A DNA stretch of 64,000 nucleotides from Epiperipatus broadwayi (lineage: Eukaryota > Onychophora > Udeonychophora > Euonychophora > Peripatidae): assembly GCA_028023455.1 (NCBI GenBank), contig JAQFVV010000960.1:1-64000 (forward strand), written 5' to 3'. The notes beneath the pieces are model-generated. The model saw nothing but the letters and a program-made list of their open reading frames with translations. It made no database searches and was not told the origin of the DNA. Below are positions 20,590 to 31,900 of the stretch, in pieces (position 1 is the first letter of the stretch; each line of letters starts with the position of its first letter). The translations under genes and the position numbers were made by a program.

Positions 20590-20860
20590 TATGTAAACTT
20601 TTCAAATACTAACCCTATTACTAAGAACACACAAATAATTAGTAGATTACACAACATGGTGAGTGGCATTTTCTCTGTTCTTCTTCAGGTGTTGCTAGCC
20701 TGACCGGTGACAGTATTAGCAAAACACCTTTAGATTCTTGAATGTTGAATTTTAAGGCAACACTCTAACCAACTGAAATATTCTGTCAAAGACAACAATC
20801 ATTAAAAAAACTAAAGATGTAAGTTCGAATCCTACTCTAATATTGTCACTGATCAGGCTC
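20590..20860 (-). repeat. Repeat with PLE-type ribozyme-like motif (copy 1)
   Basis: In reverse it shares the CACCTGAAGAAG motif and GTTGTGTAAT with the + strand copies at 61600-61870 and 26205-26430. The motif at 20654-20692 has lost its GAAAC box. The right part (20800-20850) includes the GTTCGAATCCTACT segment, which looks like a pol III B box. Confidence 0.55.
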
Positions 20861-20861
20861 A

Positions 20862-21240
20862 TCATCATCATTGTCAACCATCATTAATCCTGCAAGATGA
20901 AAATCTCTCCAAGTTCAATCCATATTCTCTGATCTGTAGCCTCTCTTCTCTGCATCACCCTTGAACACTTTCTTATTTCATCCACCCATCTTATATGTGG
21001 ATTCTTTCTGGGTTGTTTACAATCTCTTGGAATCCAGTTTAAGATTTCAATTGTCCATTTATTATCATCTCTTCTAGCAATATGTCAAGTACAATTCCAG
21101 TCTTATAATTCTTTCAATGATGTCAGTAATATCTGTTTGTTCTCTTACACATAAATTGTTTTCAACATCATCTTGTTACTCCTAATATGCATATCTCCAT
21201 ACTTCTTTGAATGGTCTGAAGTCTCTATAGTGCTCTTCTA
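20862..21240 (-). pseudogene. RTE-type LINE 3' end
   Basis: Minus-strand homologue of 6790-7225: starts at the (ATC)n tail (20862-20875), then the reverse of the C-terminal coding region, including the W-x-G-H-I-A-R-R equivalent near 21080 and the Q-R-x-M-E region near 21210. Several frameshifts and stops; no intact domain. Confidence 0.75.
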
Positions 21241-21268
21241 TTAAATATTATAAAATAATTTAATATAT

Positions 21269-23403
21269 TATAACGATCCAAACGAAGTGGTAGATCGCAT
21301 CGCACCGCACCGCACTACCAAAGGGCGCCATCTAGGCATTTGAGCCTAGAAAAATTTATAAAGTAGGCAGATACGCGCTGTTAGGATTCCACTTTATTTA
21401 CATATTTAGATCGTTAGCCCATTGTCACTAGCTCAGCGGAGACGCCGAGATAAAAATCTATAAATTTTATATCTTAAATATAAAAGAATAAAATAATAAA
21501 AGCCACTGCCAGAAATTAACACAGAAAAATATTTATTTACGGACATATAAAATCATTCTAAATTCGAGGAATAAGTTTAACATTTAGATTTTTATCTTAA
21601 TTTTTAATTTTACATTTAAAATAGCTTGCTATAATGCTTAATATTTTATTTAGAGGGTCGAGTATGAATGGACTACATAGGTCTGCATTTGAAAGGAAAA
21701 TATTCTTCCCTGATTTAACCTTAGGCAACAAATTTCGCAATCAACGGCGCCAATCCATCTGATACATTCATGTATTCAATGTAGCATGATACGACAACAC
21801 AAAATACTATATTGTCAGGAATGTACATCTGAACAATAAGTAGAAATAGAGAAGACATTGACTCTCCACCAAAGGAATGTGACATCTGTGGGCAAGTAGA
21901 TCAATAAACTAAAAACTCCATAGGAATGGACCGGTCTTCTGCCGACTTACAAACCCATCCATAGGCAAACAGAGGGTGTGTGGCGTATATCTATAATCCT
22001 GCCCGTAGCGGATCTCATACTACATTTACTAATTACACAAATATATCCAATCCATTGAACCAATTCAACTACGAAATGAATAACCTAAGATTACCCTCCC
22101 TTAATACAACTTTACAAAACTATATAGCCATTCGCCCGACTTAATTTTAACATTTATATACGTTCGCACAGATTTATTTAAAAATGTTGGGTATAGATCG
22201 ATTACACAGATTCACGTCAAAAACATTTCAAAATAAACATAAACGATCAAAATACAAAATTATTGATACCGACAATCGCAGAGGAAACTTATAAGTAACC
22301 CAATAGTATTCACCATAAGATACTTGCGTTGTCACCAATAACTTAAAAGACATCCGAATAAATACATTTTAGATACTCACCGTAAGGTATCATTAGTTAT
22401 CAAATGTCTATATATTTTGATCAAATATGAAACCCAAAATCTAATTAACCGCAAACGAATCCATGCAAGCGTCTATAGACAACTTAAATGTAATACATTT
22501 AATAATTTCTACAATAAAATATTACTACACATAAAAATATTAAAAGGGAAATGATTCTTTTAACAATCGGGAAAGATATAAAATTAACCATTATTAATTT
22601 GATTTAAAACTTACAAAAAGTCAGATAAGAGTCCATTTTAAATAAGTCGGCTTGTTTATTAATTTGTTCAACTTGACGAAAGTTCTTGATTGATTTTAAG
22701 AATTGTTCCTTTCCTATAGCTTACGGTAGCAGAACTCCCGGTTCCTGGTGTATGTCCACGGAGTCTTTAATTGAAAGATTGATCTAATGTTCAGGAGGTG
22801 GCATTTGCTGGTTCATGGTATCAGTCATTTCATTTCAGATAAGTGGGAGAGAACGATAAAGTGCGTCTTTATCGCTTGTCTCCCCAACCAAGTTGAAAAA
22901 AGCTTCTTGAACTCAATATTTCTTTCTTTTTATATCATCCACAAGGATTCACTGAACAAAACGTCACTAATCTGTTTTTTCGTTATGGTCCGGGCCAAGG
23001 CTTAGTGCTTCCATTTGTCAAACTAAAATCTCTTTCTTCTCTTATCTAACTTTCCATCTGACTTTTTAATTAAACAGCTTTTAGATAATTAATAAACAAC
23101 CATTTCCCTTTATAGATTACAGGAATTAATTAATACCTGCTTTTATTTTAACTTACGTTATTTTTTTTTATTAAAATATTTTTATATTTCAATCTTGTAT
23201 TTTTTTTATTTAAAAAAAATACATTCAAATACTTTTTTTTTTTTTGTTTATGAAAAAAAAAATATTTTTAAAGTTTAACATCTGTGCGAATGTATACACG
23301 TTTAACAATGTTTTAATTTTAGCGTTTAGTTTTTTACTTTTATTTGCGAACTTTTAAGTTTTTATTTTAAATTAATGTAACGACATATTTATATATCGTT
23401 ACA
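21269..23403. mobile_element. LTR-like 2.1-kb repeat, copy 1
   Basis: Homologous over most of its length to 43140-45001. Shared blocks include GTAGGCAGATACGCGCTGTT, GAAGCCACTGCCAG, TATTGTCAGGAATGTACATC and the terminal part. Ends look like a short inverted repeat: ataacgat at the left and atcgttaca at the right, with a terminal hairpin TGTAACGA...TCGTTACA (23377-23403). There is no coding sequence, which fits a solo LTR or a large non-autonomous element. Both copies sit in AT repeats, so target duplication cannot be judged. Confidence 0.6.
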
Positions 23404-23530
23404 ATATAAAGCACACAGCTCTTCTTTTCAAAATAGTTCGTAAATATCCAATATAGAAATAAAACAAACTAACTCCTTTTCAAAACTTGTTTTTTATATG
23501 ACTATAATCATGTAAAAAAAAAAAATTCAA

Positions 23531-23566
23531 TGTTTCGACTATTTTATATAGTCTTTTCCAAGGCAC
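23531..23566 (-). ncRNA. PLE-linked hammerhead-like motif (left arm)
   Basis: On the strand of the PLE coding sequence, downstream of its stop: a damaged CUUGGAAAAG in place of CUGAAGAAG, stem II GACTAT with loop ATAAA and ATAGTC, then GAAACA. The inverted copy is at 24413-24450. It matches the motifs in the family G elements but lacks an intact CUGANGA and a clear cleavage site. Confidence 0.55.
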
Positions 23567-23781
23567 ACTAAAATAAAATATATATATATAACAAATAACA
23601 CATATTCCAAAAAAAATAAAAAACAAAAAAAAATAAAAAATTACAAAATATATTCATAACCAAAAATTTACCTTATCTCACTCCCCTTTTCTATTACCAA
23701 CAATCACAACTTAAACACAAACAATTTCCTTTTTTTTTTTTTTAAATCTATATATATCCTTTAAAACATTTAATTAAAAAC

Positions 23782-24060
23782 CTATTTTTTTCCTTTCTGT
23801 TTTTCTATTAACATCCTATTTAATTCTGGTTTTATCTCATTAATGTATACACTTTCCTTTATCATCCTTTCATTATATGACTTAATACATTCCAAAGGTT
23901 TTATATCAAAATCCCCATGCTTAAATTTATTCATGTGAATGTAAACAGCAGAATTTTTATCACCTAAATGCTGTTTCAATCTACTTTTTAATTTATTCTT
24001 ACTAGTCTCATAGGTAATAAAAATTCTGCTGTTTACATTCACATGAATAAATTTAAGCAT
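23782..24060 (-). pseudogene. Penelope-like element, GIY-YIG endonuclease C-terminus
   Basis: The frame carries the late part of a PLE GIY-YIG domain: R-L-K-Q-H after the conserved arginine, S-A-V-Y-I-H-M, a K-H-G-D-F-D segment, the catalytic-type glutamate in R-M-I-K-E-S-V-Y-I, and the terminal P-E-L-N-R. The first residues, before about position 26, already belong to the junction with the inverted arm, so the G-Y-x-I and Y-x-G motifs and the whole reverse transcriptase are missing. The same protein segment is encoded by the opposite arm at 24010-24192. Not functional. Confidence 0.72.
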
Positions 24061-24412
24061 GGGGATTTTGATATAAAGCCTTTGGAATGTATTAAGTCAT
24101 ATAATGAAAGGATGATAAAAGAAAGTGTATACATTAATGAAATAAAACCAGAATTAAATAGGATGTTAATAGAAAAACAGAAAAGAAAATAATAGGTTTT
24201 TAATTAAATCTTTTAAAGGATATATATAGATTTAAAAAAAAAAAAGGAAATTGTTTGTGTTAAGTTGTGATTGTTGGTAATAGAAAAGGGGAATGAGATA
24301 AGGTAAATTTTTGGTTATGAATATATTTTGTAATTTTTTTTTTTTTTATTTATTTTTTTTATTTTTTTTGGAATATGTGTTATTTGTTATATATATATAT
24401 ATTTTATTTTAG

Positions 24413-24450
24413 TGTGCCTTGAAAAAGACTATATAAAATAGTCGAAACAT
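24413..24450 (+). ncRNA. PLE-linked hammerhead-like motif (right arm)
   Basis: Mirror copy of 23531-23566: CUUGAAAAAG, 6-bp stem II, GAAACA. It lies 3' of the + strand PLE fragment at 24010-24192. Confidence 0.55.
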
Positions 24451-24539
24451 TGGATTTTTTTTTTCATGATTATAGTCATATAAAGAACAAGTTTTGAAAA
24501 GAAGGAGTTAGTTTGTTTTATTTCTCTTTTATAAGTATC

Positions 24540-26110
24540 CAAGTCTCAGATCCCTATGTAAGAACTGGTAAAGCATATTTATTAATTAACCTTTTCAAAC
24601 AGATAGGCATATTTTCTTTTAGTATCAAGTTATTTCTACCAAAAGCACTCCAATCAAGTTTAATTCTATGATTAATTTCATCCATTATATTTCCATCTGT
24701 ATTAATCATATGACTAAGGTATTTGTAGCTGTTAACTTCTAACTCATCATAATCAATCTTCATTTTCATATTTTGAGAAAATCCATTAAACATTACTTTA
24801 GTCTTTTTAACATTTATCATTAGTCCTACTTTCATCTGATAACTCCTGCAACATTTCCTGCAGCTTTAAAACATTATTTGCAAAAACAACCACATCATCA
24901 GCAAAATCTAAATGACTTAAATAATCTTCATTTACTTTTATTTCTTTAGCTTCCTATTTTAATCCACAAAATACTTCTTGCAGCACTGCTATAAAAAGTT
25001 TTGGTCATACGGAATTACTGTCTTACACCCTTTTCAATCTTAACCTTCCTAGTATCATTATATAACCTAATTGTTGCTGTTTAATTTTTATAAATATTCT
25101 TCTGAATATGACAATATCCTGAGTCTATATTTTGATGATTCAATGCTTTAATCACTGGAGAAATGCTTATAGAATCAAATGCCTTTTCATAATCCACAAA
25201 TCCAAAGAATAATGGCAACTCATATTCATTTGTCCTTTCTATAACTTCTCTCAGTACTTGGATATGATCTATTGTACTAAAATCATTTTTAAATCCAGCT
25301 TGTTCTCTTGGTTGGTGGAAATCCAATGTTCTCTGTAGACAAGTTGTAATTATCTTGGTAAAATTTTTATATAAAACTGATAAAAGGCTGATAGGTCTGT
25401 GATTTCTAATATCTTCTTTATCACCTTTTTTAAATATTAATATTATTACGGCATTCTTCCAATCATCTGGTACATCTTTATCATTTGGACATTTGGTATA
25501 TAACATTGCCAATTTTTTTTCTATTTCTTCACTTGCTTTTTTTTAATATATCGATTATAATTCCATCATTACCTGGAGCCTTTCCTTTCTTCATACATTT
25601 AATTGCATGTCTCACTTCTTCATTTAAAATTCTGGGCAATTTGGAAGATGCAATAGATGTAGGAGGTATTTATTTTTTATTATTATATAATTCTTGATAG
25701 AACCCTTCTACCCATTTCATGATGTCATCTCTCCTTTTAGTAATAGTTCCCTCTTTTTGTCTTATTGCAGATATGTTTCCAGCCAATAGCAAAATGTTGT
25801 TTTACACTTTTGAGACTTTTATTCTCTTCTACAGCTTTCCTTGTTAGTTCACAATTATACTTTCTTATATCATTATCAACTCTTTTTCATACCATTTTAC
25901 AAAATTCGAGATATTCAATCCTTTTTAATGCATCATTTTTGTATATCTTCATATTCCTTACATTCTTCATAAATTCTCTAGTCTCTGTAGAAATTTTATT
26001 GGTCAGTTGCTTCTTTTTTCTACCAGCTATCTTTGTTGCAGTTTTTAAAAGTGTATCAGTTATTTTCATATTAATTTTATTCAAATCTAATCATGTTCAA
26101 AATCTACTAA
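24540..26110 (-). pseudogene. RTE-type LINE reverse transcriptase, frameshifted
   Basis: A long but broken part of an RTE ORF. Order on the minus strand: the linker with S-T-E-T-R-E-F-M and I-E-Y-L-E-F-C-K (26084-25887), the lead-in K-K-G-K-A-P-G-N-D-G (about 25600-25555), then D-W-K-N-A and I-F-K-K-G-D with H-R-P-I-S-L-L and F-V-D-Y-E-K-A-F-D-S (25512-25081), the catalytic F-A-D-D box at 24905-24894, and then K-K-T-K-V-M-F-N, Y-K-Y-L and W-S-A-F-G-R (24835-24554). The three long pieces are in different frames, so at least two frameshifts are present. The endonuclease is missing upstream, and the C-terminus stops at the PLE insertion. Confidence 0.88.
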
Positions 26111-26204
26111 TATTTGAAACCTATTTGTAAGTTCTAATTTAAATTCATTAGAATGTTTCTAAAAATTTGGAATATCGACTGTAAATATTGTTTTTCTTAA
26201 TAAT

Positions 26205-26430
26205 TTTTTGTCTCTTTAGCAACAGCTAAAGAAGAGTGGAGAATAATACTGCTCAAAACATGTCAAGTGTTGGTGGCCGAGTGGTTAGCACAGCTGCCTT
26301 ACAAGCAGTTGCCCTGGGTTCGCTTCTCAGCCGATGCTTTGACACATGAAAAAAAAACATGTAATTACTAACCTGTGTTATCTGTTTGTGTGTTACTGCT
26401 AACAGTTGTTTTATTTGAAAAGTTTAAATG
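26205..26430 (+). repeat. Repeat with PLE-type ribozyme-like motif (copy 2), split by a SINE
   Basis: 26205-26263 and 26354-26430 together match 61735-61870: CAACAGCTAAAGAAGAGTGG, AATAATACTGCTCAAAAC, then after the SINE ATTACTAACCTGTGTTATCT and GTGTGTTACTGCTAACAG. CTGAAGAAG has become CTAAAGAAG and GAAAC has become AAAAC, so the motif is dead. Confidence 0.7.
26264..26353 (+). mobile_element. tRNA-derived SINE (SINE-1), best preserved tRNA-like fold
   Basis: Head GTTGGTGGCCGAGTGGTTAG has a perfect A box (TGGCCGAGTGG). The anticodon arm pairs GCTGC with GCAGT around loop CTTACAA (UAC, valine-like). B box region GGGTTCGCTTCTC. Tail GATGCTTTGACACATG plus A run. Target duplication aaaacatgt at 26255-26263 and 26354-26362. 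The uninterrupted sequence of the target survives in the related repeat at 61770-61795. Confidence 0.88.
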
Positions 26431-26817
26431 AAGTTTAGAAAACATGTAATGATAGATGATGGAAATAGTCCAACATACTATCACATCTAAAAGTGGCTTA
26501 TATTTAAAACTTTAGAATATTTAGATCTTAAGCCATTATCTTAGATGATATAAAAAAGTGGAAATGGAAGCTAGATATATGACTGTCAGTGGCAGCTCAG
26601 AACTAAAATTTGTAGGGGTGCTAGTTCAGAAATTTTTTAGCCATTGTTTAATATTGTGTAAAATGAAACAAACATATATAAAAAAAATTTATACATAAAC
26701 TTGATGCGATTGAAACTTTATCTTAAAAAGAAATCTGTAAAATTAAACACATTTATAATCTTCTAAAAAGTGTAATTAATAATTTGTTAAGCACATATTC
26801 ATTACATAAGTAATATA

Positions 26818-27070
26818 TATTAAAGCCATAACCTTAAGACTATGTGCCTAGATGTGACAGGAGGGACTTCTACAAATCTTAACACAAGATTAACAACTTT
26901 AAAAGACAATGCTTTAGATTCACCTATATAATTAGAAAATAGGTTGAAGATAAGAGTGGCTGCCTTTATGGCCGCTCTTGTCTTTTAAAGCCATTAATCT
27001 TGTGTTAAGATTTGTAGATGTCCCTACTGTCGCATCTAGGCACACAGTCTTAAGGTTGTAGCCTTAATCT
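26818..27070. repeat. Fold-back element, family H copy 1
   Basis: Arms: AAAGCCATAACCTTAAGACT, TGTGCCTAGATGTGACAG, ATCTTAACACAAGATTAA mirrored by TTAATCTTGTGTTAAGATTT and AGTCTTAAGGTTGTAGCCTT. The loop holds GACAATGCTTTAGATTC and a small hairpin GAGTGGCTGCC...GGCCGCTC. Related single-arm copies with a longer right part are at 31600-31900 and 54035-54345. Confidence 0.75.
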
Positions 27071-27587
27071 TCTAAAAAGGAAAATAAATTATTTTTTACC
27101 TCAATATTACATAATCTTCCAATTGGGATAAACTTGTTACTGAAAATCTTACTTTAGTTGCTAGTGTAATTTAAGATTTTAAAACTATGCTGTGATATCA
27201 TGCAAAAATGCTGGCACAAAGAAACGGATGCTTTCACTTTTGTTTTGTCAGACATCAAAAAGTTCAGTGGGCCCCAGTAATTGCTCATTATTTCAATGAG
27301 AATTAATGTCATATTTATAAGGTAAATACGTGGGTTTTTTTTCTCTTTTTTTTTAAAATAAAATTTTAGGTCACCATTTGTCCAAAGATCTCATGCAAGC
27401 ATTATTTTATGAGATCTTAGAATAATTATTGCCAGATGAATACGGCTTTACCTTTTTTAAATTGTTGCAGTTCAAAGTTGATCCATTCATTTAAAAATGA
27501 AATCCATTCTTCTTGCTTTTCTTTGCTGCTTAAGGATTATATAATACATAAGTATAAAGAATGGTATTCATTGTTTAGACAGGCCAG

Positions 27588-27716
27588 CCATTTGGTGGCA
27601 TTATTTCTCTGCAAAAGCACAGAAATATACCATTTAGGCAGCTGCCTCGAGCTATTGTAAAGCCAGGACAATCATTTGGTGGCATTATTTCTCTGCAAAA
27701 GCACAGAAATATGCCA
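27588..27716 (+). repeat. Tandem duplication, 84-bp period
   Basis: The block CATTTGGTGGCATTATTTCT, CTGCAAAAGCACAGAAATAT is present at 27589 and 27673 with near identity. Confidence 0.8.
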
Positions 27717-27904
27717 TTATTCGTTTGATTTCCATGTGAATGGGAGTAGTTACATACTACACTGTTACACAGTTTATCCGTATGCTATTAAAACTAATAC
27801 ATATGATGAAAGAATTATAAGAAAAAAAAAGAATCAATAAGTCAATATATTGAATGTTCAGAAATATTACCAAATTTACCACTTCCTTTGTTTTGCTATA
27901 ATAT

Positions 27905-28175
27905 CTTACATAAATGCAACTTATCCACTACTTTGAACACTTTTTTGCAAAAACCTTTTATTGAACCTATATGCATACACAATATATTTTGATAGTCCTG
28001 TAGTTTTCTTCAGAGCCAATTTTACTTTAACTTTTTAAAAGTAAAAAAATTAAAGTAAAATTGGCTCTGAAGAAGACTGCAGGACAGTTGAAACATAAGA
28101 TTGTGTATGCATATAGGTACAATAAAAGGTTTTTGCTAAAAAGTGTTCAAAGTAGTAAATAAATTGCATTTATAT
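27905..28175. mobile_element. Fold-back element, family G copy 2
   Basis: Arms ACTTTGAACACTTTTTTGCA and AAAACCTTTTATTG with CTATATGCATACACAAT mirrored on the right. Each arm holds one motif: 27987-28017 (minus, mutated) and 28063-28097 (plus: GGCTCTGAAGAAG, stem II GACTG/CAGTT, GAAACATA). Centre is AAAGTAAAA-rich and pairs to itself. Confidence 0.78.
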
Positions 28176-28885
28176 TGAATGTTAATGAAAATAGGGAGAT
28201 GCACTGTTTGAGTAACAGTGCTCTTTCTACTTGCTACCAATGTGCAAAACAGGCAAACAGCAGTGATTGTTGTAATTTTTCATGAATTAAATGATAGCTA
28301 CTGACATTAAGCATAAGAATTAAATAATAGCCAAGTATAAAGAAAGAAAAGACTCATTATAAATGTTACAGAAGGTGCTATAATTCCACAGTGCCTTTAT
28401 GTGAGTCACCAGTAATGATTGTAAATCCAAAGCTCTTTGATAAAACCAGTAACTAGAAAACAATCTAGTATTTAAATGCTCAAACTTACAATAGATGCCT
28501 CTGGAGTAGAGTAAATTAGAGTGAATTATTGCTTTTAGTAAAAATGTTGGACAATTAGCTAAAAAAGCGACAAGATATTTCATTTAGTATAAAAGCTAAT
28601 TTAACATACTGGCCTATTATTTCTTAAATATCCAATAGATTTTATGTAAAACAAAGAATATTAGAATGTTTTTAATGACTATAGTAAAGACAAATTTTAC
28701 AATAATAGGATTGGTCAAGGATCACAAATTTTAAGATAGGAATTACGGTCAATTAAAATGAATCAGCTTTCCTTCTTCCCCAAATATAGTATTTTATTGG
28801 TAAACCTTATTGTTAAATCTAATAAGTACTCTATTAAACTTTGCGTAAATACTTACAATCCAGGATAGTTTTTTTATTTCACTAA

Positions 28886-28972
28886 ATGTCACATGACCAC
28901 CATCTCTCATTGATTACTCTGGTTGGCATAGGGTGGCACTACTGTATGGAGAGTTTTGCCTGTTTTTTTATT
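28886..28972. repeat. Family A fold-back remnant
   Basis: TGTCACATGACCACCATCTC followed by TTGATTACTCTGGTTGGCAT and GGTGGCACTACTGTATGGAG: two ends joined, with the ribozyme centre deleted. Confidence 0.65.
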
Positions 28973-29629
28973 TCTTTGTATCCTCAAATTTTAAGAATAT
29001 ATCTAAAATAACTTTTTTGTATCCACTATCATTTGGTTCCAAGCCTTCCCATGAATACTTGAAACTGAATAATAGTGAAACCTAAATAATGTGTTTAATG
29101 TATCCACACATGGACATCCACAATGCTGTCTAATTTAAAATATATTAACATTTAGACATCAACAGGAATTATTACTAAAAAAATGGAATAATAGTTATGA
29201 AAATAATAGAAGACTAGAAAGAAAGGACAATCACATGATGACTGAGTGTTGCTATTGATGTTTATATATTCTCCCACTCTTGTTTCCATCTATTCTCCTT
29301 GTTAGTTCAAACATACGTTTTGCCATATTTTTCTGTATTTTAGTCTTTGTATTACTTTTCTTGTGATATAGGGTTAGTACATGTGCATGCTATAATCATG
29401 ATTTGGAATTGAATTTGGGTGAGATGTGAGTTTTTTTAAAGTATTTTCAGTAAAGTCGCTTTCTTGTGTCGTGGTTTGGAAGATCCCTCTATCGGCAAAA
29501 TATGCTTGATTATTGCGAATTTTAAAGCACATTGAATACAGGTTAGTGCCTGTTCAGATTATTTACATAAGCTCTCTGTGCACTCTATAAATTAATTACT
29601 AAACTTAATATTTATAATATTAATATCAT

Positions 29630-29955
29630 TTTAGTTCTTTTTTACTTTTACATTGCTTTTTACAACCAACTATTGACATTTTTCATTGCCCTATCAATCG
29701 TCTTCAGAACTTAGAGTTTCTGAAGAAGATTGCTAGGGCAATTGAAAATGTCAATAGTTGGTTGTAAAAAGCTTTGTAAAAGTAAAAAAAAAACTAAAAT
29801 GATATTAATATTATAATATTAAGTTTACTGAAAACACTTAAAATCTCACTCAAATTCAATTCCAAATGTACTAACCCTATATCACAAGGCTTCCATCTAC
29901 TAGAAAAGTAATAAGTAGAAGTTCTGACAAAGATTACTAGGTCAATCGAAAATGT
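29630..29955. mobile_element. Fold-back element, family G'' plus a third motif copy
   Basis: Palindrome 29625-29830 with arms TTAATATCATTTTAGTTCTT, CAACCAACTATTGACATTTT. The left motif is 29684-29710 (minus). The right motif 29716-29750 (plus) has TTTCTGAAGAAG, stem II ATTGC with loop TAGG and GCAAT, then TGAAAATG. A third, direct copy at 29921-29954 has a decayed CUGACAAAG but keeps TCGAAAATG and the same downstream TCAATAGTTGG. Confidence 0.75.
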
Positions 29956-30655
29956 CAATAGTTGGTCGTAAAAAGCATTGTAAAAAGTAAAAAAGAACTA
30001 AAATATTAATATTATATGGATTTGGCAATGCAATAAGAAAGATAAAAATTATAATACTTCATAAACTTATGCATTTTAATATTAGGTTGTTGGCCCATAT
30101 CTAATTCTCTTTCATCTCACAATTTTTAGCTAACCTTTACCCTGTAAAAGAATACTAAAGAATATCTTTTATATGAAGAACTAGTTAAAGAGCATTTTAT
30201 TAAGAAGCAGCAGTACATTCTATATTACTTTATTACGAAGTTATGTATTGTAAGATTGAGTAATAAAAAATTAATAGTCTGGCTAATTATCTGGAAGTCA
30301 TGGGATGGTCAAGCATTTTATTACAAAATGACCATTTAACAATTCTAAGCTGTTAATCTAAATGAGGGATGGGCAACTGCTGGTCTACTTACATTTTTAA
30401 AGTATATATAATACAATAGTCTCCGATAAAATATGCTTATTCATTTTTATAAAAAAAATGTGTATTAAAAATGCATGTTACTTATAATTCCTACAGATAA
30501 AACTTATTTTATTCACGATGACATCATTTCCATTATGATAATGCATATAATTCACTGATAAAATGCTTCAATTATTTATTTATCTTACACAGTGAACTAA
30601 TAAAATGATATAGTTAGATCAGAGTCATTCTACATTTCAAATAATTTCCAGTTAA

Positions 30656-30925
30656 ATCACTAAACATCACATGATCACCATTTCCTAAGATAAACAAGGC
30701 AAAACTCTCCATACAGTAGTGCCACCCTGTGACAACCAGAGTAATCAATGGATACCAGAAGGCTTGTGCATAAAATCCCTATCTAGTGCCTACTCATCCA
30801 ATATCCCCAGACTAGTTTCTTCTGGCATCCATTGATTACTCTGGTTGGCTCAGGGTGGCACTACTGTATGGAGAGTTTTGCCTTGTTTAATAACAATTAT
30901 GTGCTAGTATGAGATAGTGATCATG
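30656..30925. mobile_element. Fold-back element, family A copy (ribozyme mostly deleted)
   Basis: Both outer ends are present: AAACATCACATGATCACCAT at the left and GATCATGTGATGTTTAGTGA at the right, with AAACTCTCCATACAGTAGTG arms. The centre keeps only CCCCAGACTAGTTTC, the stem I/III strand of the ribozyme. Adjacent flanks (aaatcacta) also mirror each other, so the element end may lie a few bases further out. Confidence 0.78.
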
Positions 30926-30929
30926 TGAT

Positions 30930-31125
30930 GTTTAGTGATTTCCTAAGATCTAGGTGCAGGGCTCTCAGATCCAAGGCTCCTCACTGATGAAAGCCACAAG
31001 CTAGAAACTAGCCTAGATGAGTAGGCACTAGATAGAGATTTTATGCACAAGCCTTCTGGCATCCATTGATTACCCTGGCTTGCCCTGAGTGGCACTACTG
31101 TATGGAGAGTTTTGCCTGTTTTAAT
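30930..31125 (+). repeat. Family A half-element with damaged ribozyme
   Basis: TAAGATCTAGGTGCAGGGCT leads into the ribozyme (30969-31020): AUCCAA, UCCUCA, CUGAUGA, an AGC/GCU stem II and GAAACUAG are intact, but the cleavage segment is deleted (CTAGCCTAGATGAG). Then TGGCACTACTGTATGGAGAG. Directly abuts the previous family A element. Confidence 0.72.
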
Positions 31126-31599
31126 TTCCAATTCAGAGTGCTTAAAAACACAGATAAAAAAATGTTTCCTCAATACCATCCATAATACATTGATCAGCAT
31201 AGTTTCGAAGTAGTAGTTGCGTAATGGCTATGCAAATTCTTAAATAATGAAGTCCTTATAACTGGATGCATTGTTGACAATAATCAAAATTAAAACACAT
31301 CTTTAATTTTATTTATTTATTATTATTAATTTTACATTTAATTTTTTATTAGGATAGCCATAACTCTCATTTCACAAAACATGGACGAATACATATTTTG
31401 TTGTTAAACGAATAGTAGGCTGATGTATTGGATTAATAAATACTTTTACGTTCTTTTATTTTGAACCACTAAAAATTATAATTCTCATCTATATCAGATA
31501 AGTTTGAGTTGGCTTGTTTCTGAAAAAGATCGTTCACTTGTGGTCTAAACCATTTTTTTAAAAAAAAAATTGCATTACTCAATTAAAGTAATATACAGT

Positions 31600-31900
31600 A
31601 TATTAAGGCTACAACCTTAAAACTATGCGCCTGAAAAAACGACAGTAGGGACCTCTGCAAATCTTTAACACAAGATTTATTTAAAAGACAAGCGGCCACT
31701 CCTATCTAAACCTACTTCTCTAAATAAGTAGGAGAATCTAAAGCATTTTGACTTGAGAGCGTAAGGCTATTCAATACCTCACTAATTAAGTCCACAAATT
31801 CTATAACACATTAACACTCGCGAAATCTTTTCGATTTATAACGAGTCAGTGTTAAGATCTTATTCTTAGAAATCCATTAATATTATATAAAGTTGTAATC
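31600..31900 (+). repeat. Family H single-arm copy
   Basis: AAGGCTACAACCTTAAAACT, AACACAAGATTTATTTAAAAG, GAGAATCTAAAGCA, then a right part with GGCTATTCAATACCTCAC and GAAATCTTTTCGATTTATAA. The same extended right part is at 54180-54330, which defines a longer family member. Confidence 0.7.

Larger units (their letters stand above)
23445..24540. mobile_element. Inverted duplication of a Penelope-like element fragment
   Basis: Two arms of about 540 bp face each other around 24000. Each arm runs from ACTCCTTTTCAAAACTTG through the ribozyme-like motif and an A/T-rich 3' UTR into the end of the PLE protein. The left arm codes on the minus strand and the right arm on the + strand. Arms differ at few positions, so the event is fairly recent or the arms have been homogenised. 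Inverted partial copies are common for PLEs. The structure lies against the RTE remnant that begins at 24540. Confidence 0.78.

Noticed and set aside
22787-23005. 72-codon frame inside LTR-like copy 1
   Set aside because: Not conserved in copy 2 and no family motif.
30943-31200. Similar short peptides at several family A copies (also 37469-37672 and 55563-55769)
   Set aside because: The shared S-L-x-S-S-V-R-S-like peptide is the translated ribozyme stem. The frame is not kept between copies and the constraint is on RNA pairing.
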